From NCBI RefSeq assembly GCF_000981765.1, contig NZ_CP010975.1:2294001-2358000 (forward strand): a DNA stretch of 64,000 bases, given 5' to 3'. This DNA is from Kangiella geojedonensis. Its GTDB lineage: Bacteria > Pseudomonadota > Gammaproteobacteria > Enterobacterales > Kangiellaceae. Shown one piece after another: positions 46,801 to 55,141 of the stretch. Below the pieces are notes generated by a model. That model was given only the letters and a program-made list of their open reading frames with translations, made no database searches and was not told the origin of the DNA. The first letter of the stretch is position 1; every line of letters starts with the position of its first letter. Both the position numbers and the translations under genes were made by a program.

Positions 46801-47670
46801 CAATTGATTAAGTTTGAACTTATTTTGTACATCTTTTACCGCTTGGTCATCGCTATCCATCTGAGCAACATAAAAGAGCATATTTGCGAGCAGTTTTTTC
46901 TCGCCTTCAGCATTAACATTCTGCTCAATAAGTTCTCGAATTCGACGGTCCAGTTGACCAAAAAGACCTTTAATTGAGTTCTTTTGTTCGGTTAATAATG
47001 GTTCCACATGACTCAAGAATACTGTTGCTACCCACCACAAGGAGTTATAAGGAACTCTTTCTCCAAGTCCCCATAGTTTTTGAGTGATGCTTTCCATTTG
47101 CTGGATATTAGCGCCAGTATCAATCTCACGCATTACCCCAAGCAGAGACTGCTGGAATTTCATCCGCATGCTTTTGACTTCAGCGACAATATCGCCATCA
47201 AGCTGAGTAGTTTGCGGCGCTTCAGGTGCTGTAACACCTTCAACTTCGATTTTAATTAAGTCTCCAGCACCTAATGGCTCCGCTTTGCGGCAGGTTCTAA
47301 TAGAGTTAATTGTAGGTAATAACAAGACAGGTAAATCCGCCTTACCTTCACTGTAACGAGCAAGATAGCTACGCAAGCGCATAACGGCCGACAAAAACTC
47401 TTCATAAGCAGCTTCATTCGACTCAACAGTCTCATCGCCAATAGCTTCTGCAAGAGCTTCCATTTCCTGAGCCAGTAAAGAGGCTCCGGCAAACTCAAGA
47501 ATCTGCATCGTACCGCTAATTTGATGCATACAGTTTGCACAAAAATGAATCTGAGTTTTGTCAGACTCATCATCAGCAAACGAGTTAATCGCTTGTTGAG
47601 CCTGCTCCAAAGTCGTTTCGACTTCTTCTTTTACCCAGTTAAAAGCTACTTTTGTTTGATTATCTTTCAT
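40867..47670 (-). CDS. chpA: multi-Hpt hybrid histidine kinase ChpA (PilL) of twitching motility
   Basis: Central kinase of pilus chemosensing, about 2267 residues from the ATG at 47670 (an earlier in-frame start at 47718 overlaps pilK). Numbered from 47670: an N-terminal diverged Hpt-like region (FCANCMHQISGTMQILEFAG), then four canonical HTLKG phosphotransfer sites, H662, H827, H1372 and H1542; dimerisation and CheA-type ATPase core (MVAPLDHMLRNAIDHGIE), CheW domain, and receiver with D2196 (LLDIEMPRMDG). Between H827 and H1372 there is an acidic Asp/Glu/Ser-rich linker of about 270 residues (1047-1313). P. aeruginosa ChpA is of similar size (2472) and has six Hpt sites, so this one is slightly reduced. 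Confidence 0.95.
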   Translation of the reverse strand: MKDNQTKVAFNWVKEEVETTLEQAQQAINSFADDESDKTQIHFCANCMHQISGTMQILEFAGASLLAQEMEALAEAIGDETVESNEAAYEEFLSAVMRLRSYLARYSEGKADLPVLLLPTINSIRTCRKAEPLGAGDLIKIEVEGVTAPEAPQTTQLDGDIVAEVKSMRMKFQQSLLGVMREIDTGANIQQMESITQKLWGLGERVPYNSLWWVATVFLSHVEPLLTEQKNSIKGLFGQLDRRIRELIEQNVNAEGEKKLLANMLFYVAQMDSDDQAVKDVQNKFKLNQLLESLGDFEAETEQLEGPGAESLKIALGAINQDLTEIKESLDLYIRTKSLDDEPLEEMLPVMQKISDTLAMLGLTESRDIVEQKMKAVSDLVDGTQTDRHQGLVSIAETVLKLEDYIQRAMSMDSHQLAKETKGSDISDSLQLVNARYQLVQESRGNLYKVKDAITDYLDESHNIRRLERVPELLSDVEGALNFAQLDHLHEVVQKTNRFISKYLISEKVVLSDNEVETLADALSSVDYYLEGLMSSGLHGLPIVLQRAVNSIEELENHYGSLESDALPVLEDSLDMPDIEMVGKQEPEEDLIDDNYGSTEESVEEVASGDQDDDDDLIDDEVREIFIEEAEEVLEEMHSLLPVWKNDQTNEDALTTIRRNFHTLKGSGRMVGAMDVGELSWSVENMLNRLIDNSIDFSQELMETVEAVADKLPSMVKDYAEGKATDFPQDLAERADKISKGELVASEPVEEGAAEEPVEEITETPEVEEEVATSTDDAEEQTPEQELFEVFRQEADDHIANLDAFAKQLEQGITQSHISDNLLRSLHTLKGVAHIADLKSLANVIGPVESYFQELNSRGIMAEKEDMALVAHTKELLQHIIAAPEDDSVIEAHEAALLEQLAKARTRFDSDASSTDEGRDPELLKDVFNIAADVLADIDATNLHETPKAERTDAVGNILASVDRLSGILMELDIDEIQAVVDSLSGALQRNLAAAEVDTSLGVLLTESYSQLENQFDCLAANLSIPAAKDLVQALDTWAPQDIEEKSDFDFIDLELEDLDSSEDTDELTSEDSTEDTEAAAESDSVSESDSSDGLQLLDDALFDSGSEDDIDIVDSGDSDTSDAESDESSEDLEQELDGLELVDWSAGESEQEQPVDEATNEAQEEDSELDWDLDLEGISEEESSDDTEVPEEASTDSPEDNIVEESDLDEDVTLEEPEEESLELDSSEEQDDVEVEVTEQDAEGIESELDETVIEELSDEEAQDSTEDEPIETEALDSDSSDAVEETAQDETDSTELDDVDEEPVEEVEQPAAAKHSIDTVSLDFEMDDELLEIFTEEAEELFDSDAQLLEQWRSKPSDIAPIGELQRNLHTLKGSARMAGFTPIGDLAHGLEDLYTAIMEKRISASPQAIQLATKAEDKLMEIFASRNTPESIPSPQSLLTEIDKFIEIEKSGGTATVEEAESVDEVEEAVVADDTETSSVETAEPVEEEQKEDMWEQELVDLFLGEAPELLNGYYASVESWADNFSKSEPLKEAHRSLHTLKGGAKLALIKPIAILSDSLEDCVELLQRDTRAGQQRWVELLKAGHEQLTNMVASVKDGKMPVIPHDFERRLSNDHDAIRAQLDQLDKRDLAESDEQANVNVVSLVDRQKEKEEAAKDAASRDVIRVRSEILDNLVNLSGESSIFRSRLEQQVADLNFNLGEMSSTVDRLRDQLRNLEIETEAQVLYRREISGDFDDFDPLEMDRYTRQQELTRSLLEAASDLVSIQETLDTKVGDAEATLLAQGRVNTELQDRLIRTRMVPFNSIESRLRRMVRQISSELNKEVDLILTSEGEMDRTVIERMVAPLDHMLRNAIDHGIESKADRKRAGKPEKGQVKLNLSRRGNEVYIEIADDGAGIRKDKVKARAVAQGMIDESYQPSDRELYRLILQPGFSTADKVTQISGRGVGMDVVHSEILQLGGSLNVNSEDGQGTTMTVRLPFTLSSNQALMVKVKGEPYAIPLSNITTVARVKADELLEIYQSKKDTFEHLGEEFELRYLGQILERNSEIVPPVDEYVPVLIIHGEGKPIAVHVDELLGSREVIVKNVGRQISTVPGISGASITGDGTVVLILDMQTLVDRFHEWDFAHEAGLVEEVTQEDRIPTVMVVDDSITVRKVTARLLQRHQYQVLTAKDGVDAITQLHDDIPDVMLLDIEMPRMDGFELATIIRHDERLKHIPIIMITSRTGEKHRERAQEIGVNQYLGKPYNEEKLLSTIEEMLELDI

Positions 47671-47690
47671 GCCTACACCGTTCTTTGTAG

Positions 47691-48566
47691 CTATAATTGT
47701 CGCTGAAATGCCAAACAATTCTTTTCGTCAATTCGTACCAATTCAGGATGCTGCCAGTTAATGATTTCACCTAACCCCAACACTAACACACCCCCTGGTA
47801 TCAATCGCTCGACCAATTCGCTTAAGATCTCAACGCGATCTTCTGGTCTAAAGTAGATCAATACATTCTGGCAATAAATCACATCGTAATTACGTTTTGG
47901 TGCTTTAGTTAACTGATTTAAGTTACTTTGCAAATAAAGCACACGGTTACGAATTTTTTCTTTTATTCGCCAGTGTTCCGAATCGTGACGGTTAAAATAT
48001 CGCTCACGAATTTCTGGAGCAATCATGTGAATTTTTCGTTCACTATAAATTGCTTTTCTTGCGGCAGTCAGAGCCGGATAACTAATATCGACCCCAGTAA
48101 TGCCGTAGAAAAAACGTAAGCCTTTTTCATTTAAACTACCTAAGGCTAACTCTTCCAATGCTATTGCTAAACTATAAGGTTCTTCGCCTGTAGAGCAGCC
48201 AACGCTCCATATTTGAATATTACAATCACTGTTCGCATTCGCGGATTGTATTATTTTTTGCTGGCATACATGTTGAACTAAGTCGAAAGATTCCTTATGC
48301 CGAAAAAAACTGGTTTCATGAATCGTTAAAGCATCAATTAACTGAAACCATTCCAATGAAGCCCAGTTTTTGTCCTGCAGTTTTTGGTAATACTCTTCAT
48401 AATCTGACAAATCTAGAGCTCTGATCCTTCTTAATAAACTTGTTTTTAAGAAGAGTGCTCTGTTTGTCGGAATCCAGATTCCTGAGTATTGCCTGATTAA
48501 AGCCTGCCAGCGTTTAAAGCTGCCAGACTTCATCTCAGGAACATGAGTGAGTGAGTTCTGCCTCAA
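47691..48566 (-). CDS. pilK: CheR-type methyltransferase PilK
   Basis: SAM-dependent methylation of glutamates on PilJ. About 291 residues: N-terminal helical domain and Rossmann domain with IWSVGCSTGEEPYSLAIAL, ETSFFRHKESF and NVLIYF. The start is a TTG at 48566 preceded by AAGGTAGAAG; an ATG at 48533 (MKSGSF) is an alternative. It lies between pilJ and chpA, as in Pseudomonas. Confidence 0.93.
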   Translation of the reverse strand: MRQNSLTHVPEMKSGSFKRWQALIRQYSGIWIPTNRALFLKTSLLRRIRALDLSDYEEYYQKLQDKNWASLEWFQLIDALTIHETSFFRHKESFDLVQHVCQQKIIQSANANSDCNIQIWSVGCSTGEEPYSLAIALEELALGSLNEKGLRFFYGITGVDISYPALTAARKAIYSERKIHMIAPEIRERYFNRHDSEHWRIKEKIRNRVLYLQSNLNQLTKAPKRNYDVIYCQNVLIYFRPEDRVEILSELVERLIPGGVLVLGLGEIINWQHPELVRIDEKNCLAFQRQL

Positions 48567-48577
48567 ATGCTTCTACC

Positions 48578-50998
48578 TTATGTACGAGGTTTTTCACCGT
48601 CAGTAGAATCATCCTCATTCTCATCAAGACCATCCAATGTCTCGTCAATCTCTTTTAAGAAGTCTTCTTCGTCGTCATTGAAGTCTTTCAACTCTTCTTC
48701 GCTAAAGATATCGTCATCAGAGTCGTCATCAGAATCAATTATGTCTTTGAACTCATCACTGTCATCAGACTCGCTATCTACGTCTGACTCTTCGCCCTGC
48801 TCTAAGAAATCTTCTAACGATGTATCATCATCGTCTGCTGACTCTTCAGCGAATGCAGTCTCTGAGACTTCGTCTTCACTTGAAGCAAAGTCATCATTAA
48901 ACTCTTCGTAGCTTGAATCGTCGCCACTGAAGATATCATCGTTGGTTGAGTCTAGCTTGAAACCAGACACTGAACGACGTAGCTCATCTGACAATAAGGT
49001 TAACTGACCAATCGACTTCGCAGTCTCTTGTGTACCTTCTGACGTCTGAGTCGTAATTTCCTGAATTACGGTCATCGTATTGGATACGTGACCAGCAGAC
49101 GCAGCTTGTTGACGTGCCGCGTTCGAAATCGACTGAATCAAGTCAGCGAGGTTGGTTGATACTGACTCAATTTCTTCCAGTGCAACACCCGCGTCTTGTG
49201 CTAGACGAGCACCGCGAACAACCTCAGAAGTCGTATCCTCCATCGAGATTACCGCTTCGTTTGTATCCGTTTGAATCGTTTTAACCAGCGCTTCAATCTG
49301 TTTAGTTGCGTTACCAGAACGCTCCGCCAGTCGCTGTACCTCATCCGCAACAACCGCGAAACCACGACCGGCTTCACCTGCCGCCGATGCCTGAATTGCC
49401 GCGTTCAATGCCAGAATGTTCGTTTGGTCAGCAATATCGTTAATCAAAGATACGATGTTACCAATCTCTTGTGATGACTCACCCAGACGCTTAATACGCT
49501 TCGAGGTTTCTTGAATCTGCTCACGAATCGTGTCCATGCCTCGAATGGTGTTTCGTACCACCGAGCCACCTTTCTTCGCAATTTCCACCGACTTTTCCGC
49601 AACCTGAGAGGACTCAGATGCATTTGCAGATACCTGCTCAATCGATACCGCCATTTCGTTAATCGCGGCAGATGCGCCTGTAATCTCTTGTGCCTGTTGA
49701 CGCGATGCATCAGCAAGTGCTGTCGACGTTTGCTGCGATTCTTCCGCAGACTTCGATACTTGGTCTACCGCTTCGTTAATCGCACTCACCACGCCTCGTA
49801 GTTGGTCAATGGTTAAGTTGAAGGAGTCAGCAATCGCACCCGTGAAGTCCTCGGTTACCGTTGCTTTTACCGTCAAGTCACCATCCGCCAAGCTATCAAT
49901 CTCGTCCAGTAGTCGAATAATCGCTTCCTGGTTCTGAGCGTTTTCTTCTTTCTCGCGCTCTGCGGATACAACCGATTCTTGTAAACGTTTCTTCTCAGCT
50001 TTACGCTGCGATAAGTACATACCAATCAACAGCAAGATAATGAGGCCGAATAGTGCCGCTGAGATGTAAACACTACCAAAATCTGTAAAACTCGTTGATA
50101 CCCCTGCAAAGGCAGCTTCAACCGCACTGGTTGTGGCTAATAGAGCTTGTGCGTTTGCATAAACGTTATCCGATGCATTTTGCACCTCAAACAGTTTTGG
50201 TGTACTAAATACAATGTAATCAACTTTCTCGTTAACGCTCTGGTAATCATCAACGATAGACTCTAATGCAGCGCGAGCTTCTGCGTTGTTAACTTGGCGG
50301 ATTTCTAATAAATCATCACCATTTAACTGGCCTTCAAGATAAACACCGAAGGTACCCACGTCTTGTCCGAAGTCTTCTGCTGCAATCTCTGCCTCTTCAC
50401 CACCACGCAGTACTTTCTGCATGCCTGATGAAATACGCTCTGCCAACCACTTTTGACGAGTTGCTTGGTGAACCTCTTCTGCATTGGCTCGGTTATCAAG
50501 CAGAATATCGATCACACTATCGTACTTACGTTGCATGGTTGGGATTTGTTCAGCCAACTCGTCAGCCGCGGTAAACATGCGGTTAACTACTTCTCGGTTC
50601 GCAAGAATCGAGGTGGTTTGAGGTTGAACCTTGTTCCAGTTTTCTTCTAGAGCAGCTAACTCACCATTACGGATATTATCCGGTGCAGGTGGTAGGTTAC
50701 TAACCGTTTCGCCATCAATTAGATCGCGCAGGTTGCCTCCAAACTGCCTAGCCGCCGACTCCAAATCGCCAAAAGCGCTTTGTGTACCCTGTGCGGCCTC
50801 CGAGGCGTTGGTCGCGATCTGCTGCGACAATACCTTCATATCCGATGCTAGCTCAATACGCTTACTCTGATTTTGACCTTGTAAAAAGCCATAACCAGCG
50901 TTTGCCGCTAGCGCAATCAAAATTACGACCAAAAGAAACGCATAAATACCGATACCAGAACGGCCTGCTTTTTTCCTGTTTTTAGTGGTCTCACTCAT
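48578..50998 (-). CDS. pilJ: methyl-accepting chemotaxis protein PilJ
   Basis: 806-residue inner-membrane receptor of twitching chemosensing. N-terminal helix (about 17-36), periplasmic helical region with PilJ-type repeats (about 40-310), second helix (about 312-330, VYISAALFGLIILLLIGMYL), HAMP and the signalling domain with hairpin tip GNIVSLINDIADQTNILALNAAIQ and EVQRLAERSGNATKQI. After the normal end (about residue 680) it carries an unusual acidic tail of about 125 residues (DDIFSGDDSSYEEFNDDF ... DEFKDIIDSDDDSDDDIF). Pseudomonas PilJ (682 residues) has no such tail as far as I remember. Confidence 0.96.
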   Translation of the reverse strand: MSETTKNRKKAGRSGIGIYAFLLVVILIALAANAGYGFLQGQNQSKRIELASDMKVLSQQIATNASEAAQGTQSAFGDLESAARQFGGNLRDLIDGETVSNLPPAPDNIRNGELAALEENWNKVQPQTTSILANREVVNRMFTAADELAEQIPTMQRKYDSVIDILLDNRANAEEVHQATRQKWLAERISSGMQKVLRGGEEAEIAAEDFGQDVGTFGVYLEGQLNGDDLLEIRQVNNAEARAALESIVDDYQSVNEKVDYIVFSTPKLFEVQNASDNVYANAQALLATTSAVEAAFAGVSTSFTDFGSVYISAALFGLIILLLIGMYLSQRKAEKKRLQESVVSAEREKEENAQNQEAIIRLLDEIDSLADGDLTVKATVTEDFTGAIADSFNLTIDQLRGVVSAINEAVDQVSKSAEESQQTSTALADASRQQAQEITGASAAINEMAVSIEQVSANASESSQVAEKSVEIAKKGGSVVRNTIRGMDTIREQIQETSKRIKRLGESSQEIGNIVSLINDIADQTNILALNAAIQASAAGEAGRGFAVVADEVQRLAERSGNATKQIEALVKTIQTDTNEAVISMEDTTSEVVRGARLAQDAGVALEEIESVSTNLADLIQSISNAARQQAASAGHVSNTMTVIQEITTQTSEGTQETAKSIGQLTLLSDELRRSVSGFKLDSTNDDIFSGDDSSYEEFNDDFASSEDEVSETAFAEESADDDDTSLEDFLEQGEESDVDSESDDSDEFKDIIDSDDDSDDDIFSEEELKDFNDDEEDFLKEIDETLDGLDENEDDSTDGEKPRT

Positions 50999-51040
50999 AG
51001 GTTGCTCCCGAGACTTCTTGACTTCATATTGTTGTAAAAA

Positions 51041-51589
51041 TTAGACGGCGACCTGATGGAACTCAGGACTTTCAAACAGTTCTTTAATTCCAAAAATTCG
51101 CCATAGTTCTCCGTCACGCTCAAAAGCACCAATGATGTAGGGTGCTAATACAGCGTCAGCGGTCAAGCCCTTGTCAACTTGCTCATCTTCATCAAAATGA
51201 TGCAAGCCACGAATATCATCCACAACCAGCCCCAAATAAGAACCGTCCTGATCGACGACCAGTACGCGTTGTTTGAGGATGCTTCGTGAGCTTGAACGCC
51301 CGAGATATTCTTGTAAATCGACCAACGAAAGTAAGACACCGCGAAGATTAGCGACGCCTTTATGCCAAGGTTTGGTTCCTGGAACTTTCGTGGTTTGCGG
51401 AACAGGGATTAGCTCAACAATTTCATCAATTGGAACTATGTAGTTAACCCCACTTAAGCTAAAGCCGATCCCGCTCCAAAAGGCTTCGCCTCGAACATCA
51501 CGCTGAGGCAATGAATCCTTATGATCCTGTCCACGTTGACGAATATCGTCAAGTAGTTGGACAACACTGCTCATGTGTGTTTCAGGCAT
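51041..51589 (-). CDS. pilI: CheW-like coupling protein PilI
   Basis: 182 residues, one CheW domain (GIGFSLSGVNYIVPIDEIVELIPVPQTTKVPGTKPWHKGVANLRG). It couples PilJ to ChpA. Start at 51589; Met6 (51574) is an alternative. It lies between pilH and pilJ. Confidence 0.94.
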   Translation of the reverse strand: MPETHMSSVVQLLDDIRQRGQDHKDSLPQRDVRGEAFWSGIGFSLSGVNYIVPIDEIVELIPVPQTTKVPGTKPWHKGVANLRGVLLSLVDLQEYLGRSSSRSILKQRVLVVDQDGSYLGLVVDDIRGLHHFDEDEQVDKGLTADAVLAPYIIGAFERDGELWRIFGIKELFESPEFHQVAV

Positions 51590-51595
51590 AAGCTC

Positions 51596-51961
51596 TTATG
51601 ATCCTAGTACGTTATTAATTGATTCGACTAACGCCGACTCATCCACTGGTTTAGTAATATAGTCATTGGCTCCTTGACGCATACCCCAAACACGATCGGT
51701 CGCTTGTGATTTGGTGGAGACAATAATAATAGGAATGGCTGAAGTGCTAGAATCTTTTTTCAGCTGACGAGTCGCTTGGAAACCATTAAGGCCCGGCATT
51801 ACCACGTCCATTAAAATTAAATCTGGTGTATTAGCTTTTGCTGATGCGATACCAGATTCACCATCTGGAGCCGTAATTACCTGATGACCATTCTTTTCTA
51901 AAATCTTGGTCAAACTGTGCGCTTCTGCTGGAGAATCGTCAACTATCAGTACACGCGCCAT
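51596..51961 (-). CDS. pilH: response regulator PilH
   Basis: 121-residue single receiver domain: acidic pair D8-D9, phosphorylation site D52 (LILMDVVMP) as in Pseudomonas PilH, and lysine in YITKPV. It is thought to act as a phosphate sink or to control pilus retraction with PilT/PilU. Second gene of the operon. Confidence 0.95.
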   Translation of the reverse strand: MARVLIVDDSPAEAHSLTKILEKNGHQVITAPDGESGIASAKANTPDLILMDVVMPGLNGFQATRQLKKDSSTSAIPIIIVSTKSQATDRVWGMRQGANDYITKPVDESALVESINNVLGS

Positions 51962-51998
51962 TTTTTCTACCTCTCTTTAAAATAACAGCCACAAACAA

Positions 51999-52400
51999 TT
52001 ACACGGCAGTTGCTGCATTACCGTCTAATTGTGTGGAAATAGCATTTAATAATTCGTCACGGCTGAAAGGTTTAGTTAAATAATTATCCGAACCTACAAC
52101 TCGGCCTTTCGCCTTGTCGAACACCCCGTCTTTACTAGAAAGCATTATTATCGGGGTTTTCTTGAAAGCTTGATTACTCTTGACCAAGGCGCAGGTTTGA
52201 TACCCATCGAGCCTTGGCATCATTATATCAATAAAAATGATATCAGGCTTGTAATCTGCAATTTTTGAGAGCGCATCGTAGCCGTCGACTCCCGTTACAA
52301 CATCACAACCTTGCTTCTTTAAAAGTGTTTCCGCGGTGCGTCGGATGGTTTTACTATCGTCCACCACCATCACTTTTAATCCATTAAATAAATCACTCAT
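51999..52400 (-). CDS. pilG: response regulator PilG
   Basis: 133-residue single receiver domain: D14-D15, phosphorylation site D58 (IIFIDIMMPRLDG), K110 in YLTKPF. Works with ChpA to promote pilus extension. First gene of pilGHIJK-chpABC; divergent from gshB with a 240-base gap that should hold both promoters. I do not see an unambiguous promoter there. Confidence 0.96.
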   Translation of the reverse strand: MSDLFNGLKVMVVDDSKTIRRTAETLLKKQGCDVVTGVDGYDALSKIADYKPDIIFIDIMMPRLDGYQTCALVKSNQAFKKTPIIMLSSKDGVFDKAKGRVVGSDNYLTKPFSRDELLNAISTQLDGNAATAV

Positions 52401-52640
52401 CTACTGGTTACCTATGAATAGTGAAAATCCACTATTTAATAATAAGTTAGCGACCTTTCTTCAACTGTTTTTTAACTTTATAGCTACCTTTTACCACAAA
52501 AGTAGCAAAGTCGCAAAGTAGATCACAATTCCAGACTAATTCGCTTGCCAATTGCTTGCAAGCTTTTTCTCCTAATATTATGTATTTAGCTTATTACAAT
52601 AACGTGGTAATTTATTACAAAATGACAACTATTTTCTAAT

Positions 52641-53597
52641 ATGTCCCATTCTGTGCTTGTGGTGATGGATCCTATTGTTTCCATCAAAACGAAAAAAGAC
52701 ACGACTTTTGCGCTAATGTTGGAGGCTCAACGTCGTCATTGGCAAGTTTATTACTGCCAACCTCAAGATCTTTATTTAACCAAAGGTCACGTTTTTGCAA
52801 ACTGCCAGCAGGTTCAGTTGCAAGACAATCCTGACGATTGGTTTAGTTATATTGACGCTGCTCCTGTTGAGGTTAATTGTGGGGAGTTTTCGGCGATTTT
52901 GATGCGTAAAGATCCTCCATTCAATATGAATTATATCTACAGCACTTACCTGCTTGAGCTGGCTCAGAATCAGGGTGCTTTAGTAGTCAACGATCCGGCT
53001 AGCCTGCGAGATTGCAATGAAAAGCTGTTCACAGCATGGTTCCCAGAACACACTCCTAAAACGTTAGTAAGCGCCAACCCACACAAGCTAAAAGCATTCG
53101 CCAAAGAGCTGGGAGACGTCATACTTAAACCGCTTGACGGTATGGGTGGCGCCTCCATTTTCAGGGCTAAAGCTGACGATCCTAATTTATCAGTCATCAT
53201 CGAAACGTTAACCAGCCATGGCCAAGACTTAGCTATGGCCCAGCAGTTTATTCCTGAAATCACTGAGGGCGACAAGCGTATTTTGATTGTGAATGGTGAA
53301 GTGATTCCTTACACGCTGGCACGAATCCCATCAAAAGGCGAAACCCGCGGTAACCTAGCGGCCGGAGGAAGCGGTGTGCCAATGCCCATCACAGAAGAAG
53401 AAAAGGCTATTGGCGAGGCTATTGCTCCTGAACTGGTGAAAAGAGGTTTATTATTTGTCGGGCTGGATGTGATTGGTCGTTATGTGACAGAAATTAACGT
53501 TACCAGTCCAACTTGTATGCGAGAATTAGAAAACGAATACCATATTAATATTGGCGAAAAACTGTTTGCCGCATTAGAACAACAACTCATGGCATAA
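52641..53597 (+). CDS. gshB: glutathione synthetase
   Basis: Second step of glutathione synthesis (gamma-glutamylcysteine plus glycine plus ATP). 318 residues: N-terminal domain with VVMDPIVSIKTKKDTTFALM, RKDPPFNMNYIYSTYLLE, then ATP-grasp with DVILKPLDGMGGASIFRA and INVTSPTCMRELE. gshB beside pilG is a conserved gammaproteobacterial arrangement. Confidence 0.98.
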   Translation: MSHSVLVVMDPIVSIKTKKDTTFALMLEAQRRHWQVYYCQPQDLYLTKGHVFANCQQVQLQDNPDDWFSYIDAAPVEVNCGEFSAILMRKDPPFNMNYIYSTYLLELAQNQGALVVNDPASLRDCNEKLFTAWFPEHTPKTLVSANPHKLKAFAKELGDVILKPLDGMGGASIFRAKADDPNLSVIIETLTSHGQDLAMAQQFIPEITEGDKRILIVNGEVIPYTLARIPSKGETRGNLAAGGSGVPMPITEEEKAIGEAIAPELVKRGLLFVGLDVIGRYVTEINVTSPTCMRELENEYHINIGEKLFAALEQQLMA

Positions 53598-53624
53598 TTT
53601 AGGGCTGGGCGATAAATAACTTTC

Positions 53625-54527
53625 ATGAATCAAGCTGCTACTCAATCTCAGGCGCGGTCTAAAGACGCCGTTACTTTAAAAGTGTCCCCGATAAAATCGG
53701 GTGACCGCTTGAAGTTCACGTTATTTATGGCGGTTTGCTTTCACTTGATTGTTTTACTCGGCATACGTTTTACTTTGCCTGAAACCCAGTCGAGTCAGAT
53801 CCCTTTGTCGCTTGATGTTACCCTAGCGCAAAGAGAAAGTCTCAAAGCACCCGAAGATGCTAACTTTATTGGCCAGAAAAACCAGGAAGGCGCAGGCGAT
53901 GCAGCCGAAGCCAGCCGCCCAACGACTCAGCTTGAGCATTTTAAAAACACCGAAGGTACAACGAATACTCCTTCGCTGGAAGTCCTACCAAGACCCACCC
54001 AAAAACAACAAAAGCTCGATTTCGTGACCAGCATTAGCTCTGATTGGAACGCTTCGACCAGCATTGATCCCGATAAAACTGTGGCAGATATTGATTTGCC
54101 AACGATTGTTAGCCCACCTCCAGAAGATTTGAAAAAGCGCAATCTAGAACAAGATGCTACCGACAAGTTAAAAACACGCGGTACCAGAACGCGTCAAATC
54201 TCTGCGGCAGTTAAACAGTCTCCGGCTGACGCGGCTTACCTAGAAAGCTGGCGACGTAAAATTGAACAAGTCGGGAACCTCCATTACCCCGAACAAGCTA
54301 ACCGCCTTGGAATTTACGGCGACCTTAAACTCAAAGTGGCCATTAATAAGGCAGGCGAACTGGTTAGCGTAGAAATTCTCGAGTCGTCGGGTAAAGAGGT
54401 TTTAGACCAGGCAGCACTACAAATTGTCCGACTATCCGCACCTTTCGAGCCTTTGCCAGATTCTATTCGTGAAACTGCTGATGTCTTAGAAATTGTGCGC
54501 CTCTGGAATTTTGAGAAAAAGCCCTAA
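53625..54527 (+). CDS. TonB-family energy transducer
   Basis: 300 residues: N-terminal transmembrane anchor (about 30-48, FTLFMAVCFHLIVLLGIRF), a long polar linker without the usual Pro-rich repeats, and the TonB C-terminal domain (about 205-298; YLESWRRKIEQVGNLHYPEQA ... LESSGKEVLDQAALQIVRLSAPFEPLP). By position it matches Pseudomonas TonB3, which is needed for twitching motility as I remember. No exbB or exbD neighbours. Confidence 0.9.
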   Translation: MNQAATQSQARSKDAVTLKVSPIKSGDRLKFTLFMAVCFHLIVLLGIRFTLPETQSSQIPLSLDVTLAQRESLKAPEDANFIGQKNQEGAGDAAEASRPTTQLEHFKNTEGTTNTPSLEVLPRPTQKQQKLDFVTSISSDWNASTSIDPDKTVADIDLPTIVSPPPEDLKKRNLEQDATDKLKTRGTRTRQISAAVKQSPADAAYLESWRRKIEQVGNLHYPEQANRLGIYGDLKLKVAINKAGELVSVEILESSGKEVLDQAALQIVRLSAPFEPLPDSIRETADVLEIVRLWNFEKKP

Positions 54528-54577
54528 TATTAAGAACAAGACTAAGCGACTCACAATAAAGCTGATATAATTTAATC

Positions 54578-55141
54578 ATGGAATCAATTCAATCTTTGTC
54601 CGATCATTTATTAATCGCTATGCCGACATTAGAAGATTCGTTCTTCTCACGTAGCGTCACCTACATCTGCGAACACTCAGAAGAAGGCGCTCTGGGGATT
54701 ATGCTGAGCCAGCCGCTGGAAGCGACTTATCATGAGTTATTTGACCACCTTAAGATTTCCAGCACCAACCAAGAAGTTCTCGATTACTCGTTACTCGCTG
54801 GCGGTCCAGTCGATAAAGAACGTGGGTTTATCCTACACAGCCCCTTAGGAAGCTGGGAATCATCGATGACGATTAGCGACGAGATTGCTTTATCGACCTC
54901 GGAAGATATTTTAGCGGCTATTGCCAATAGGGAAGGTCCCGAAGAAGCCGTCATTGCACTCGGTTATTCGGGCTGGGATAAAGGACAGCTGGAAAAAGAA
55001 ATCGAAGACAATTCTTGGCTTATCGTTCCAGCAAATAAAGACATTATCTTTCACACCACGCCACAACAGCGTTGGCAAAAAGCCACAAAATTGCTGGGCA
55101 TCGACTGGACGCAACTAACTGAGCACAGCGGACATGCCTGA
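54578..55141 (+). CDS. yqgE: YqgE/AlgH family protein (UPF0301)
   Basis: 187 residues: HLLIAMPTLEDSFFSRSVTYICEHSEEGALGIMLSQPL and LAGGPVDKERGFILH are the family signatures. Function not established; annotated as a transcriptional regulator (AlgH) only from Pseudomonas genetics. It overlaps ruvX by eight bases and is always its partner in this group. Confidence 0.95.
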   Translation: MESIQSLSDHLLIAMPTLEDSFFSRSVTYICEHSEEGALGIMLSQPLEATYHELFDHLKISSTNQEVLDYSLLAGGPVDKERGFILHSPLGSWESSMTISDEIALSTSEDILAAIANREGPEEAVIALGYSGWDKGQLEKEIEDNSWLIVPANKDIIFHTTPQQRWQKATKLLGIDWTQLTEHSGHA

